Shown: piece by piece, positions 1 to 7,612 of the stretch
Numbering within the stretch: position 1 is the stretch's first letter
How the letters are laid out: each line of letters opens with the position of its first letter
DNA from: Cytophagales bacterium
GTDB lineage: Bacteria > Bacteroidota > Bacteroidia > Cytophagales > Cyclobacteriaceae
Direction of reading: 5' to 3'
Length of the DNA stretch: 10,381 bases
NCBI GenBank assembly: GCA_027317105.1
Contig: DAHVFH010000033.1
Span: 1-10,381 of the forward strand
Program-made: the position numbers and the translations under genes
Notes under the pieces: generated by a model
Database searches by the model: none
Told to the model about the DNA's origin: nothing
What the model saw: the letters and a program-made list of their open reading frames with translations, nothing else

Positions 1-187
1 GCAGGGTATAGATGGATTTGTTTTTCAATCCGGGCAGAAAGAAGAATTGAAAGGAATACTTTTGAAAATGGTCAAGTCCCCGGGGATACTTGATCAAATT
101 GCTACCATGGCAAGAACAAAAGCGCACACCTATTCCTGGAATGAATATGGAAATCGATGGAAATCTACAATTGTCGGATTATGTTGA
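1..187 (+). CDS. Glycosyltransferase family 4, C-terminal fragment (5' end outside window)
   Basis: Reading from base 2, an open frame of 61 codons runs to a TGA at 185-187. It begins QGIDGFVFQSGQKEEL and ends near AHTYSWNEYGNRW. This resembles the C-terminal tail of GT-B glycosyltransferases of family 4: a 'G.dGfvf..g....L' strand that follows the nucleotide-sugar site, then the last helix with an 'A....ysW' pattern that packs back on the N-terminal domain. The catalytic E-x7-E region would lie upstream and is not visible. Family knowledge suggests a cytoplasmic retaining transferase adding one sugar to the lipid-linked glycan. The gene overlaps the following methyltransferase gene by 7 bases if that gene starts at 181, so the two are probably co-transcribed and coupled. 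The fragment is short, so the family call rests on weak but typical patterns. Confidence 0.65.
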   Translation, partial: QGIDGFVFQSGQKEELKGILLKMVKSPGILDQIATMARTKAHTYSWNEYGNRWKSTIVGLC

Positions 188-1044
188 CAAGAAAAATAAA
201 CTGGATTCCTAGTTGGAATGGGCATGAATCAGAAATAAAAATGCTTGAAGAAAAACTATTTGAATTCTATTCAACTAATTCCGATTATTATGAGAAGATT
301 GATTTTACAAGTGATAATTGGATTAATCCTGATGAAATAGGATATCAAGAAATCATTAAAATTGCAGCTTTTAGAGACTCAATTTGTGAAATAGGGTGCG
401 GCAATGCCAATCTACTTGTTCATTACCCTTACCTTGCTTCAAAATATTCTGGTTGTGATTTCTCAGACTTGATCATGCGCAAAAACCGTATAGCTTTTCC
501 AGAAGCCACATTTTCCAAAATAGAAGAGCCCAACACCCTACCTTTCCCGGATAGTAGTTTTGATTTTGTGTTTTCAGTCTTTGTTTTGGAGCATAGCACG
601 AATCCTTCAAAGCTTTTGGATGAGTGCGCACGGATTTTAATTCCTGGAGGTATGTTAGCAATTCTTTGCCCCGATTTTATGGGTCAAAAAAAGATGACGT
701 CTCAAAGAGCCGGATGGAGTCATGGCACCGCGAGACAAAAGCTAAAAAAAGGAAAGATTCTCGATGCAATTGTAACCTTGTATGACAATAGAATCAGGAT
801 TCCATTTTACTGTAAAAAATTCATAAAGAAATCACGTCAGCATCCCTTATTCATGGTTAATCTTTCACCCACGGTATTTGAACATCCATTTATTCCCGAT
901 GTAGATGCAGTCTATGTAACTAATCGAGATGAAATTATCACTCATTTGGCAGATCGCTTTGAGTTAAAAGAAAATGACAAACAATTGACAAAGTACGCAA
1001 AGGAAAAAGCCCTTATCTTTTTGAGACTAGATAAAATTGGCTAA
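181..1044 (+). CDS. Class I SAM-dependent methyltransferase (Methyltransf_11-like)
   Basis: The protein has 287 residues from the ATG at 181. An in-frame ATG at 157 would add eight residues (MEIYNCRI) but would overlap the upstream gene by 31 bases, so 181 (overlap ATGTTGA) is preferred. A Rossmann methyltransferase core is visible: motif I CEIGCGNAN at about residues 69-77 (SAM glycine loop), an acidic CDFSD after strand 2 at about 92-96, the LPFPDSSFDFVFS segment at about 120-132 (motif II), LEHS at about 136-139, and the LIPGGMLAIL strand at about 153-162. This layout is typical of Methyltransf_11/UbiE-like enzymes. The roughly 125 residues after the core are family-specific and probably help bind the acceptor. 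Among glycosyltransferases the likely role is methylation of a sugar or glycan end, but the acceptor cannot be read from sequence. It could also act on a non-glycan substrate. Confidence 0.85.
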   Translation: MLTRKINWIPSWNGHESEIKMLEEKLFEFYSTNSDYYEKIDFTSDNWINPDEIGYQEIIKIAAFRDSICEIGCGNANLLVHYPYLASKYSGCDFSDLIMRKNRIAFPEATFSKIEEPNTLPFPDSSFDFVFSVFVLEHSTNPSKLLDECARILIPGGMLAILCPDFMGQKKMTSQRAGWSHGTARQKLKKGKILDAIVTLYDNRIRIPFYCKKFIKKSRQHPLFMVNLSPTVFEHPFIPDVDAVYVTNRDEIITHLADRFELKENDKQLTKYAKEKALIFLRLDKIG

Positions 1045-1064
1045 AACAATATATTTTACTTTTG
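1037..1064 (+). promoter_or_regulatory. Possible Bacteroidota-type promoter before the FkbM methyltransferase gene
   Basis: TACTTTTG at 1057-1064 matches the Bacteroidota -7 consensus TAnnTTTG exactly. A TTG at 1037-1039 lies 17 bases upstream, inside the usual -33 spacing range. It sits in the 49-base AT-rich gap between the two methyltransferase genes, and would give a leader of roughly 20 bases before the ATG at 1094. Such short motifs occur by chance in AT-rich DNA, so this is only suggestive. It would let the genes from 1094 onward be transcribed independently of the upstream part. Confidence 0.35.
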
Positions 1065-1093
1065 AATTTGATGAGAAGTTAAAATTTTAAAAA

Positions 1094-1843
1094 ATGAATT
1101 TAAAAAAAAAAATAGATAGGTTTTTGTGTAATTACCCAAAGCTTTATGTACGTATTATTAGGTTGTTTAAAAGAGCAAGCTTCGTTCAGAAACTACCTTA
1201 TCTAATTTATGTCAAGAAAGGCTTTGTTGTTCTTGACGTTGGAGCGAATACAGGAAGTGTATCCTTACTACTTTCAAATATAGTTGGGCTGACAGGTAAA
1301 GTTCATGCTTTTGAACCAATTCCGCGCACGTTTGCTTTACTTCAAGAACACATGTCGAAATATTCCCATAGTCACAATTATGAATTATATAATTGCGCCC
1401 TTGGTAATGTTGAGGAAAAGGTTGATGTATTAATACCGGATCAAGACTTCGGTCAAGCCTCTATGAAACGGCATTCGTCAGGCTCGTGGGTAAATCAACC
1501 AAATATTGACATTGTTCAAGTCGATTCCAAAGTAGTTGACAAGTTTGAGGGTAAGTTTGGAAAAGTAGATTTTATCAAATTGGATATTGAAGGGGCTGAA
1601 TTGTTGGCTTTAAAAGGTGCCCATCAGTTGATTTCAAAATACAAACCAATTCTATACCTGGAAGTGTATAGGGAATGGACAAATGGGTTTGGGTATTCTC
1701 CATTAGATTTATATGATTATTTGAAATTGTTAGGGTATCAACGAATATTGGTCTATTCCAATTTAAATTTTGTCGACATTTCAGACAATAAGATGTTTTT
1801 AGAAAATGTGTCGAATTCAGTCGATCTTTTATGCCGGGCATGA
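1094..1843 (+). CDS. FkbM family SAM-dependent methyltransferase
   Basis: The protein has 249 residues, the normal size for an FkbM (Methyltransf_21) domain. Motifs in order: VLDVGANTGSVSLLL at about residues 47-60 (SAM-binding loop of the VGAN.G form typical of FkbM), KVHAFEP at 69-75 (acidic residue for the SAM ribose), an NCALGN segment at 100-105, DFIKLDIEGAEL at 159-170 (the most diagnostic FkbM signature), and PILYLEVYR at 185-193. FkbM proteins are O-methyltransferases. In polysaccharide loci they are thought to methylate sugar hydroxyls. The N-terminal 40 residues are basic and partly hydrophobic and could touch the membrane, but no clear transmembrane helix is seen. An A-rich leader without a Shine-Dalgarno sequence precedes the ATG. 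The stop overlaps the next gene. The sugar position methylated is unknown. Confidence 0.9.
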   Translation: MNLKKKIDRFLCNYPKLYVRIIRLFKRASFVQKLPYLIYVKKGFVVLDVGANTGSVSLLLSNIVGLTGKVHAFEPIPRTFALLQEHMSKYSHSHNYELYNCALGNVEEKVDVLIPDQDFGQASMKRHSSGSWVNQPNIDIVQVDSKVVDKFEGKFGKVDFIKLDIEGAELLALKGAHQLISKYKPILYLEVYREWTNGFGYSPLDLYDYLKLLGYQRILVYSNLNFVDISDNKMFLENVSNSVDLLCRA

Positions 1844-2691
1844 ATCCAAAGCTGAGGGTTCATGTGATTATGATTGCACTGAATGAATCCGTTTTTATTG
1901 AATCTCAATTAAGAGCGCTATATCCTTTTTGCGAACGTATCTCTATCATTACTCAATACGATAGAGACTGGTATGGAGAAATAGTTAAACCAGATCGTAC
2001 CTCTGAAATAGTTCTTGGGTTTCCTGATCCTGAAGGAAAAATACATTTTATTGTGAGGCGATTGCCGGACGAAGCCGCAGCCAGAAACATGGAAATGATA
2101 TCCTTTAATAAAAAAAGTTACGCCAATGTTTTGTCACATGGTCGATCTATGGAGGACATAGCGATGTTTCACAGCCAGCCAGATTATTTTTGGATCATCG
2201 ATGCCGATGAGATTTACGATATAGAAACAATTCCTGCAATTCTTGAGTATCTTGATATAAAAAAACCTCGCGGTATGAGAATAACGGGATATAACTATCT
2301 ACGAACGTGGAACAAAAGAGTGCCACGGACGGTAATTGATTTCACTCATTTTGGATTTATTAAAGCGGGTATTTTGTTTGAGCAGCGCAGGGTGATTTCC
2401 TGGAGCGAGTTTCGGTTAGCCAAATTATTTCGGCATTTAAAATTACCGGATTGGTCTGGTCGTGTCTTTGGATTTATCAATTGCCCGGAGTCAGTTGGTG
2501 TTTTTCATCATGGCTGTTGGCTGGGGAATGACGAAAGAATCCGTTCGAAGTTCAATAAGTCGAGTCACAAAGAATCACAGCAATGGCAGACAAATTCGAT
2601 TGATGAGATAACGTTCGTTCATGTGCCCACGAACGAACTTCCGGTTAATATACAAAAGGGGGATTGGCCAGCTCATTTCTTCAACGACTAA
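1840..2691 (+). CDS. GT-A fold glycosyltransferase, family 2-like
   Basis: The protein has 283 residues from the ATG at 1840, which forms an ATGA overlap with the FkbM stop. An in-frame ATG at 1831 adds three residues (MPG) and is the alternative. The N-terminal strand RVHVIMIALNES (about residues 6-17) resembles the opening 'iaalNE' of GT-A transferases. PDYFWIIDADEIYD at about 114-127 contains DADE, the likely DxD-type motif that binds the metal and sugar diphosphate. Near the C-terminus, a FHHGCWLGNDERIRSKF segment (about 222-238) followed by SSH could carry the base or acceptor residues. That tail and the DADE context distantly recall family 17 enzymes, so the exact GT family is uncertain. 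No membrane segment is seen, so it probably works in the cytoplasm on the lipid-linked oligosaccharide. Donor and linkage are unknown. Confidence 0.7.
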   Translation: MNPKLRVHVIMIALNESVFIESQLRALYPFCERISIITQYDRDWYGEIVKPDRTSEIVLGFPDPEGKIHFIVRRLPDEAAARNMEMISFNKKSYANVLSHGRSMEDIAMFHSQPDYFWIIDADEIYDIETIPAILEYLDIKKPRGMRITGYNYLRTWNKRVPRTVIDFTHFGFIKAGILFEQRRVISWSEFRLAKLFRHLKLPDWSGRVFGFINCPESVGVFHHGCWLGNDERIRSKFNKSSHKESQQWQTNSIDEITFVHVPTNELPVNIQKGDWPAHFFND

Positions 2692-3863
2692 TGAAGGAGA
2701 AGCCTATAAAAATAGCCGCCATCATTCCGAGTGCATTCTGTTTTGGCTTGCAACATTTCTCCATTGCTTTATTGGCCGAACTGAAGCATAAAGTCAAGGT
2801 CCACTTTTTGGTTACCCTTTGGAATAATGGCGAATTTATAAACTTGCTGAACAAAAATAATTTTTCGTATAGCCTAAGTTGGCTAGGGATGTTTAGCCGA
2901 AAGCTTGACGGGTATAATTTGCGGATGTCGCTACATGCATTGGTTAAACTACCCGTACTTTATTACGATTTCATTAAATTGTTGCGCCAACAAAAACCCG
3001 ATGTGCTTTTATTCGCCAATCATCACGAATTGATCCTTTTTTTGCCTGTTTTGGCGTTTACGAAAATCCCAGTGGTATGCCACATGCATGACCCTTCTCC
3101 AGCAATCGCATTTCAAAAAAGAACCTTTCGATGGTATGGAAAAAGCGTGCGTTTATTTATTGCCATTTCAGAAGACGTAAAGAAGCGGCTGATGGACCTG
3201 GGTTGTAATGAAAAGAAGATTGCTGTTGTGCATAATGGAATTGCAATACCTGAATTGTACCCCGCAACGCAACAGCCTAGCCTCTTTGCAAAACAATTTG
3301 GATGGCCTGCTGATACTTTTGTTGTAGGAATCACAGGCCAGATGACAGCGACCAAAGGGCATGAAGATTTGCTGGATGCCTTTGCGATAGCCAGGCAGCA
3401 AAACTCAAGACTCAGACTCGTTATCGGTGGAAAAAAATTGGAACCATTGTATGCAGTGCTGCAACATAAAATCCATGAAATGGGGTTGCAGAATTTCATT
3501 GGATTCTCAGGTTGGATTGACAAAGTAGAAACGTTCTATCAGAATATTGATTTGTTTATCCTGGCCTCCCGACATGACGAAGGGTATGGATTAGTCGTGG
3601 CCGAAGCGATGGCGCATGGCAAACCGGTAGTGATTACGAATAGTGGCGGGGCAGCGGAGATTGTTCAAGAGGGTTTAAATGGGTTTATTGTGCCGAAATT
3701 GTCCCCAGATATTTTAGCGCAACGAATCGTAACGCTGTCACAAAATCCTGATCTTTGTACTCGAATGGGTGAAAATGCCCGAACGCGGATTAAAACAGAT
3801 TTCGATGTTGAAATATCCGCAAATAATTTTTTGATTTCGATTGATACAGCACTGAAAAAATGA
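2691..3863 (+). CDS. Glycosyltransferase family 4 (GT-B)
   Basis: The protein has 390 residues. The ATG at 2691 shares one base with the TAA of the gene before (TAATG), a coupling arrangement; a TTG at 2664 is in frame but is unlikely to be the start. The N-terminal domain opens with KIAAIIPSAFCFGLQHFS, the acceptor-side glycine-containing loop. HMHDPSPA near residue 131 and FIAISEDVKKRL near 156 follow. VVHNGI (179-184) marks the domain linker. The C-terminal Rossmann domain has GITGQMTATKGHEDLLDAF (about 213-231), and the catalytic E-x7-E is Glu297 and Glu305 in DEGYGLVVAEAMAHGKPVV, followed by SGGAAEIV, which contacts the donor diphosphate. This is a complete retaining transferase. Donor and linkage cannot be stated. 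Its stop overlaps the polymerase start by four bases. Confidence 0.92.
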   Translation: MKEKPIKIAAIIPSAFCFGLQHFSIALLAELKHKVKVHFLVTLWNNGEFINLLNKNNFSYSLSWLGMFSRKLDGYNLRMSLHALVKLPVLYYDFIKLLRQQKPDVLLFANHHELILFLPVLAFTKIPVVCHMHDPSPAIAFQKRTFRWYGKSVRLFIAISEDVKKRLMDLGCNEKKIAVVHNGIAIPELYPATQQPSLFAKQFGWPADTFVVGITGQMTATKGHEDLLDAFAIARQQNSRLRLVIGGKKLEPLYAVLQHKIHEMGLQNFIGFSGWIDKVETFYQNIDLFILASRHDEGYGLVVAEAMAHGKPVVITNSGGAAEIVQEGLNGFIVPKLSPDILAQRIVTLSQNPDLCTRMGENARTRIKTDFDVEISANNFLISIDTALKK

Positions 3864-5272
3864 AATTCGGCACAAAGAAAATCCCCGCCTTATTTTGGAT
3901 ACTCAGTATCGCCTATTTAGCCTACTGTTTTTTGTCAACGCCTAACTTTTTGATTTCCATACCAGTAGTTTTATTTCCCTTATTTGCCTATCGCTTCCTT
4001 TGGGTAGATAATTTTCCAAATGTGCTGTTCTTTGGCATGATCTTACAGTGGATGACCGCTGCCACACAACTTTTGTACAGCAATTTTCTTCAAATTACGC
4101 TTGCGGAGAAAATGAAAAGTTCGGTGGTACCTGGGGAAATGATGGACATGGCCACATTGTTGAACATATTGGGTTTATACGCATTTTCGGTTGGCCTATT
4201 TTTGGCTGTGCGGAAATTAAAGCTCCAATCCATCGAAAATATTATGGAACGATACAGTGCGTTAAAAGTATTGATTCTTTACGTTTCAATCTCTATTTTA
4301 ATATTTGCTACATCAAGGTTAATTTGGCAATTCTCTTCCATCGTCCAGTTTATTACTTTTTTCTTTTATATAAAATGGGGCTTCTTTGTGGTTGTTTTTT
4401 ATTTAGTGCACAAAAAAGCAGCCTTTCTTCGGGTTTATTTTTACCTCTTCATTCTTTTTGAACTTTCCTTGGGAATCGTCTCTTTTTTCGCTGGCTCCAT
4501 TATGAATTTGATTGTGTTCACTTTTCTTTCCGTGGTACTACTGAGGCCAAAGTTGACTATGATAAATTATGTGGTGGGTACGGTGCTTTTGGTGATCACG
4601 ATTCATTTCTTAATTCTTTGGTCAGCCGTAAAACAAGATTATAGAAGCTATATCAGCCAGGGAAAAAGAGTGCAATCCGTATTGGTTTCGCCCGAACTGG
4701 CAAGAAATAAATTTTTCGACTTGATGGGCGATGTCAGCGCAGATAACTATCAAAAAGGTATAGAACAACTGGTAGATCGGTTGGGCTACATTCAATTTTT
4801 TGCTGCTTCACTGAAACATGTTCCCAAAAAAGTGCCGTATCAAAATGGAGCTATTTATTTAAGCGCACTAAAACATTTTCTGGTACCACGGTTTTTAGAC
4901 CCTAATAAAGAAACTTTGGACGATAGTAAACACACCGAAAAATTTACCGGAATTAAATTGTCCGGAAGAAAAAAAGCAAGCTCCTTTAGCTTGGGCTATA
5001 TTGCAGATGCGTATGTTGATTTTGGTAAATATGGTATGTTCATTATGTTATTAATTGTGGGGTATGGATTTGGTTTCTTTTATTCATTCCTGTTAAAGCC
5101 AAGCCCGAATTCTTTTTGGGTATGGGTTTTCACTAGTCCCTTTTTACTTCTCATGAATATCAACGGAGCCGATACTAAAAAAGCATTGGGGTGGGTGATC
5201 CTTTATTTTGTTACCGTTGCCCTTTTTCAGAACCGGATCATAAAGACAATTGATCCGCTCGTTAGGGTTTAG
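3860..5272 (+). CDS. Wzy-like oligosaccharide repeat-unit polymerase (integral membrane protein)
   Basis: The protein has 470 residues and starts in an ATGA overlap with the gene before. By eye there are about eleven or twelve hydrophobic segments: near residues 9-27, 29-48, 52-70, 99-117, 133-151, 157-183, 191-210, 214-229, 234-256, 393-411, 418-434 and 441-457. A hydrophilic stretch of about 135 residues (257-392) separates the last three. That stretch contains a KHFLVPRFLDPNK segment (about 338-350) and SSFSLGYIADAYVDFGKYG (374-392). PR...P.K and a GY..(E/D)AY..FG..G element are features I associate with O-antigen polymerase-like proteins. Wzy enzymes join lipid-linked repeat units outside the inner membrane, and a large loop is normal. 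Sequence identity in this family is always low, so the call rests on topology, the loop motifs and the position between glycosyltransferase genes. A flippase is less likely because of the long loop. Confidence 0.8.
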   Translation: MKFGTKKIPALFWILSIAYLAYCFLSTPNFLISIPVVLFPLFAYRFLWVDNFPNVLFFGMILQWMTAATQLLYSNFLQITLAEKMKSSVVPGEMMDMATLLNILGLYAFSVGLFLAVRKLKLQSIENIMERYSALKVLILYVSISILIFATSRLIWQFSSIVQFITFFFYIKWGFFVVVFYLVHKKAAFLRVYFYLFILFELSLGIVSFFAGSIMNLIVFTFLSVVLLRPKLTMINYVVGTVLLVITIHFLILWSAVKQDYRSYISQGKRVQSVLVSPELARNKFFDLMGDVSADNYQKGIEQLVDRLGYIQFFAASLKHVPKKVPYQNGAIYLSALKHFLVPRFLDPNKETLDDSKHTEKFTGIKLSGRKKASSFSLGYIADAYVDFGKYGMFIMLLIVGYGFGFFYSFLLKPSPNSFWVWVFTSPFLLLMNINGADTKKALGWVILYFVTVALFQNRIIKTIDPLVRV

Positions 5273-5291
5273 CGTGTGTTGAAGTAACTTC

Positions 5292-6404
5292 ATGAAGCAT
5301 ATACTTTTTTTATACTTAAAAGCGTTTTCTTTCACGGGCGGCATAGAGAAGTTTAATCGCTGCTTTTTAAAAGCCCTTGGCGAATTATCTGCGGAGGGGT
5401 TAGGAGAAACTTACAGTATTTCGGCCTACGATAGCTTGGCAGATGAAAGGTATTTTCCAAATCGGAATTTTAGTGGTCATTCGGGAGATCGAATAGGGTT
5501 TTCAGTTCACGCCCTACGAAAGTCTTTTTCTTCTGATGTAGTCATCCTTGGGCATATCAACCTTGCAGTGTTGGGCTATGCGATGAAAAAACTTCGCCCA
5601 AAATTGAAAATCATTTTAATCGCCCATGGCATAGAGGTCTGGAAGAAGTATGGTGGAGTAAAATTGAAATTTTTGAATGAAGTTGATCAGATCTTCGCGG
5701 TTAGTAATTTCACTAAAAATCAAATTTTCCATCACAACCCATCTGTCGACCTAGCCAAGATTAGCATTTTTCCTAATGCACTTGATCCTTTTCTTAATTT
5801 GCCTTCACGCTTTGAAAAGCCAGCCTATCTTTTGAAGCGCTATAACTTTTCTGCCGAAGACCGAATTCTTTTGACCGTGGCACGCTTGTCCTCATCAGAA
5901 ATTTACAAAGGATATGACCAAACCATCCGGGCAGTGTCACGCCTTGGATCTGAAAATCGCCAAAATATTAAATACTTAATCTGTGGGAAGGCCGATCCAC
6001 CTGAAATGAAAAGACTAAACGGCCTTATTGAGCGGGAAGGGCTACTAGAAAAAGTATTACTGCCAGATTTTATTGACGATGAAGAATTAGGTGATCATTA
6101 TTTGCTTGCCGATGTTTTTGTGATGCCCAGTGAAAAGGAAGGATTTGGAATTGTTTTTATCGAAGCATTGGCCCATGGCTGCAAGGTGATAGCGGGTTCA
6201 AAAGATGGCAGCGCGGAGGCACTTCAAAATGGAACACTTGGGGATCTGGTAGACCCCGATTCGGAATTGGAATTGAAGGAAGCAATAATCAACGCATTGA
6301 GATCGGAAAGGGTAGCCCCTGTTTTTTTACAAAGTCAGGTTGTCGCAGCATTTGGATTTCCTCAATTTAAAAAGAGGTTGCACGATTATTTGATTGCAAT
6401 ATGA
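5292..6404 (+). CDS. Glycosyltransferase family 4 (GT-B)
   Basis: The protein has 370 residues. The ATG at 5292 is preceded by an in-frame stop at 5280-5282, so no earlier start is possible in the 19-base gap after the polymerase. The N-terminus, LYLKAFSFTGGIEKFNRCF, has the GGIE acceptor-loop motif typical of the family. AHGIEVWKKYGG (about 111-122) and AVSNFTKNQ (136-144) follow. The C-terminal domain has ILLTVARLSSSEIYKGYD (192-209). The catalytic pair is Glu283 and Glu291 in KEGFGIVFIEALAHGCKVI, with KDGSAEAL after it. All expected landmarks of a working retaining enzyme are present. Its TGA overlaps the next ATG, so it is coupled to the following transferase. It probably adds one sugar to the repeat unit on the cytoplasmic side. 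Donor and linkage are unknown. Confidence 0.92.
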   Translation: MKHILFLYLKAFSFTGGIEKFNRCFLKALGELSAEGLGETYSISAYDSLADERYFPNRNFSGHSGDRIGFSVHALRKSFSSDVVILGHINLAVLGYAMKKLRPKLKIILIAHGIEVWKKYGGVKLKFLNEVDQIFAVSNFTKNQIFHHNPSVDLAKISIFPNALDPFLNLPSRFEKPAYLLKRYNFSAEDRILLTVARLSSSEIYKGYDQTIRAVSRLGSENRQNIKYLICGKADPPEMKRLNGLIEREGLLEKVLLPDFIDDEELGDHYLLADVFVMPSEKEGFGIVFIEALAHGCKVIAGSKDGSAEALQNGTLGDLVDPDSELELKEAIINALRSERVAPVFLQSQVVAAFGFPQFKKRLHDYLIAI

Positions 6405-7567
6405 AAGAGACAGGAATTGAGCCGCGAATGGAAGTGGTAATCTTGTATGAATATTTTTACCCGGGTTTTAAAGCAGGCGGACCGATCCAATCTTTGATTA
6501 ATCTGATTATCGAACTGGAAAGTGACTATCAATTTAAAGTGATCACCACGGCTTACGATCTTAATGACGCAACACCCTATCCAGGAGTAATTCTCGACAG
6601 CTGGAATGAAATTTCTTTCCACGGTTTGCAAAACCCCATTCAGGTCTTTTACTCATCTGGTTTTTCCAATTACAGAAAGATATTTCGGGCACTTTTTTCA
6701 ATTCGGGCTCAAATTGTTTATTGCAATGGCATGTTTGGTAGATGGGGATTTATCCTGTTGCTTCTCAAAAAAATTGGTCTATTACGAGGAGCTAAACTTA
6801 TTGTGTCGCCACGGGGGATGCTTCAAGCCGGGGCACTTTCTATAAAGAAAAAAAAGAAAAAAATATTTCTTGCGTTGTTTAAACTGATTGCTTTACAAAA
6901 AGATATGCGTTGGCATGCGACTGATGAACAAGAGAAACAGGACATAAAGAGGGAGTTTGGAAACAAGGAAGATATTATTGTAGCCACCAATATACCCAAA
7001 CCCATAACTTCAGCTAGAAATAATCAACTCAAAACAACGGGTCAGTTGAAGTTAGTTTTTTTGTCACTCCTTACCGAAAAGAAAAATTTGCATGTTTTGC
7101 TTGAAGCCTTTGCAATTGTTAACGCACCAATATGCCTCCATATCTATGGGCCAATAAAGGATGAAAACTATTGGCTCAAATGCCAAAGATTAATGGAAGG
7201 TCAGGTTCATGAAATAGTTTATAAAGGTTCCATTATGCCAAAACAAGTTCAAGCTACATTCACCGAATATCATGCCTTAGTGCTTCCTACCAAAGGTGAA
7301 AACTTTGGTCATGCTATCTATGAATCGTTAAGTGTCGGCACTCCGGTCATTGTAAGTTCGTTTACGCCTTGGGGGCGATTGCAAGATTGCCAAGCGGGAA
7401 TAACGGTAGATACATTTAACCCCGAAGATTGGGCTGAAGCGATTCGCGCCTTTGTCAAGCTGAATCAAGAAGAGTATTCGGCTTATTCGAAAGGTGCTTA
7501 TAACCTCGCTAAGGATTACGTTTTTAAAAATGACTTCAAGGCTCAGTACAAAAATCTTTTTTCGTAG
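6401..7567 (+). CDS. Glycosyltransferase family 4, GENFGH subtype
   Basis: The protein has 388 residues from the ATG at 6401 (ATGA overlap). An in-frame ATG at 6428 would start directly at MEVVILYEYFYPG, which is where relatives usually begin, so the first nine residues may not be used. Landmarks: PGFKAGGPIQSLINL (21-35; acceptor loop), VSPRGMLQAGAL (135-146), LVFLSLLTEKKNLHVLLEAF (218-237; start of the donor domain), and GENFGHAIYES (299-309) with catalytic Glu300 and Glu308, followed by GTPVIVSSFTPW (313-324). The GENFGH...TPW pattern marks a recognisable subgroup of family 4 found in polysaccharide loci. Residues 149-154 are six lysines in a row, encoded by runs of eight and seven A split by one G, a possible slippage site. 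It is the last transferase before the carbamoyltransferase. Confidence 0.9.
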   Translation: MKETGIEPRMEVVILYEYFYPGFKAGGPIQSLINLIIELESDYQFKVITTAYDLNDATPYPGVILDSWNEISFHGLQNPIQVFYSSGFSNYRKIFRALFSIRAQIVYCNGMFGRWGFILLLLKKIGLLRGAKLIVSPRGMLQAGALSIKKKKKKIFLALFKLIALQKDMRWHATDEQEKQDIKREFGNKEDIIVATNIPKPITSARNNQLKTTGQLKLVFLSLLTEKKNLHVLLEAFAIVNAPICLHIYGPIKDENYWLKCQRLMEGQVHEIVYKGSIMPKQVQATFTEYHALVLPTKGENFGHAIYESLSVGTPVIVSSFTPWGRLQDCQAGITVDTFNPEDWAEAIRAFVKLNQEEYSAYSKGAYNLAKDYVFKNDFKAQYKNLFS

Positions 7568-7584
7568 TTCTCTTGTGCTTTTTT

Positions 7585-7592
7585 TAGTTTTG
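7585..7592 (+). promoter_or_regulatory. Possible -7 promoter element before the carbamoyltransferase gene
   Basis: TAGTTTTG matches the Bacteroidota -7 form TAnnTTTG. It lies in the 45-base T-rich gap after the last glycosyltransferase, 20 bases before the ATG at 7613. No convincing -33 TTG is found at normal spacing (the nearest TTG, at 7573-7575, is too close), so this is weak. If real, the carbamoyltransferase would be transcribed partly on its own. Confidence 0.25.
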
Positions 7593-7612
7593 GGGTTAAC
7601 GCTGTTTTTAAA

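Noticed and set aside
2664..2690. Upstream TTG start for the family 4 transferase (adds MASSFLQRL)
   Set aside because: It would overlap the previous gene by 28 bases and uses a rare start, while the ATG at 2691 gives a TAATG coupling and a normal N-terminus.
4048..4461. Open frame of 137 codons inside the polymerase gene
   Set aside because: It is a shadow frame within a well-supported membrane protein gene, with no recognisable motif.
5281..5291. Palindrome GAAGTAACTTC just before the ATG at 5292, considered as an operator
   Set aside because: It is only five paired bases around one centre base, no promoter is nearby, and there is no second copy next to another gene; it is probably chance.
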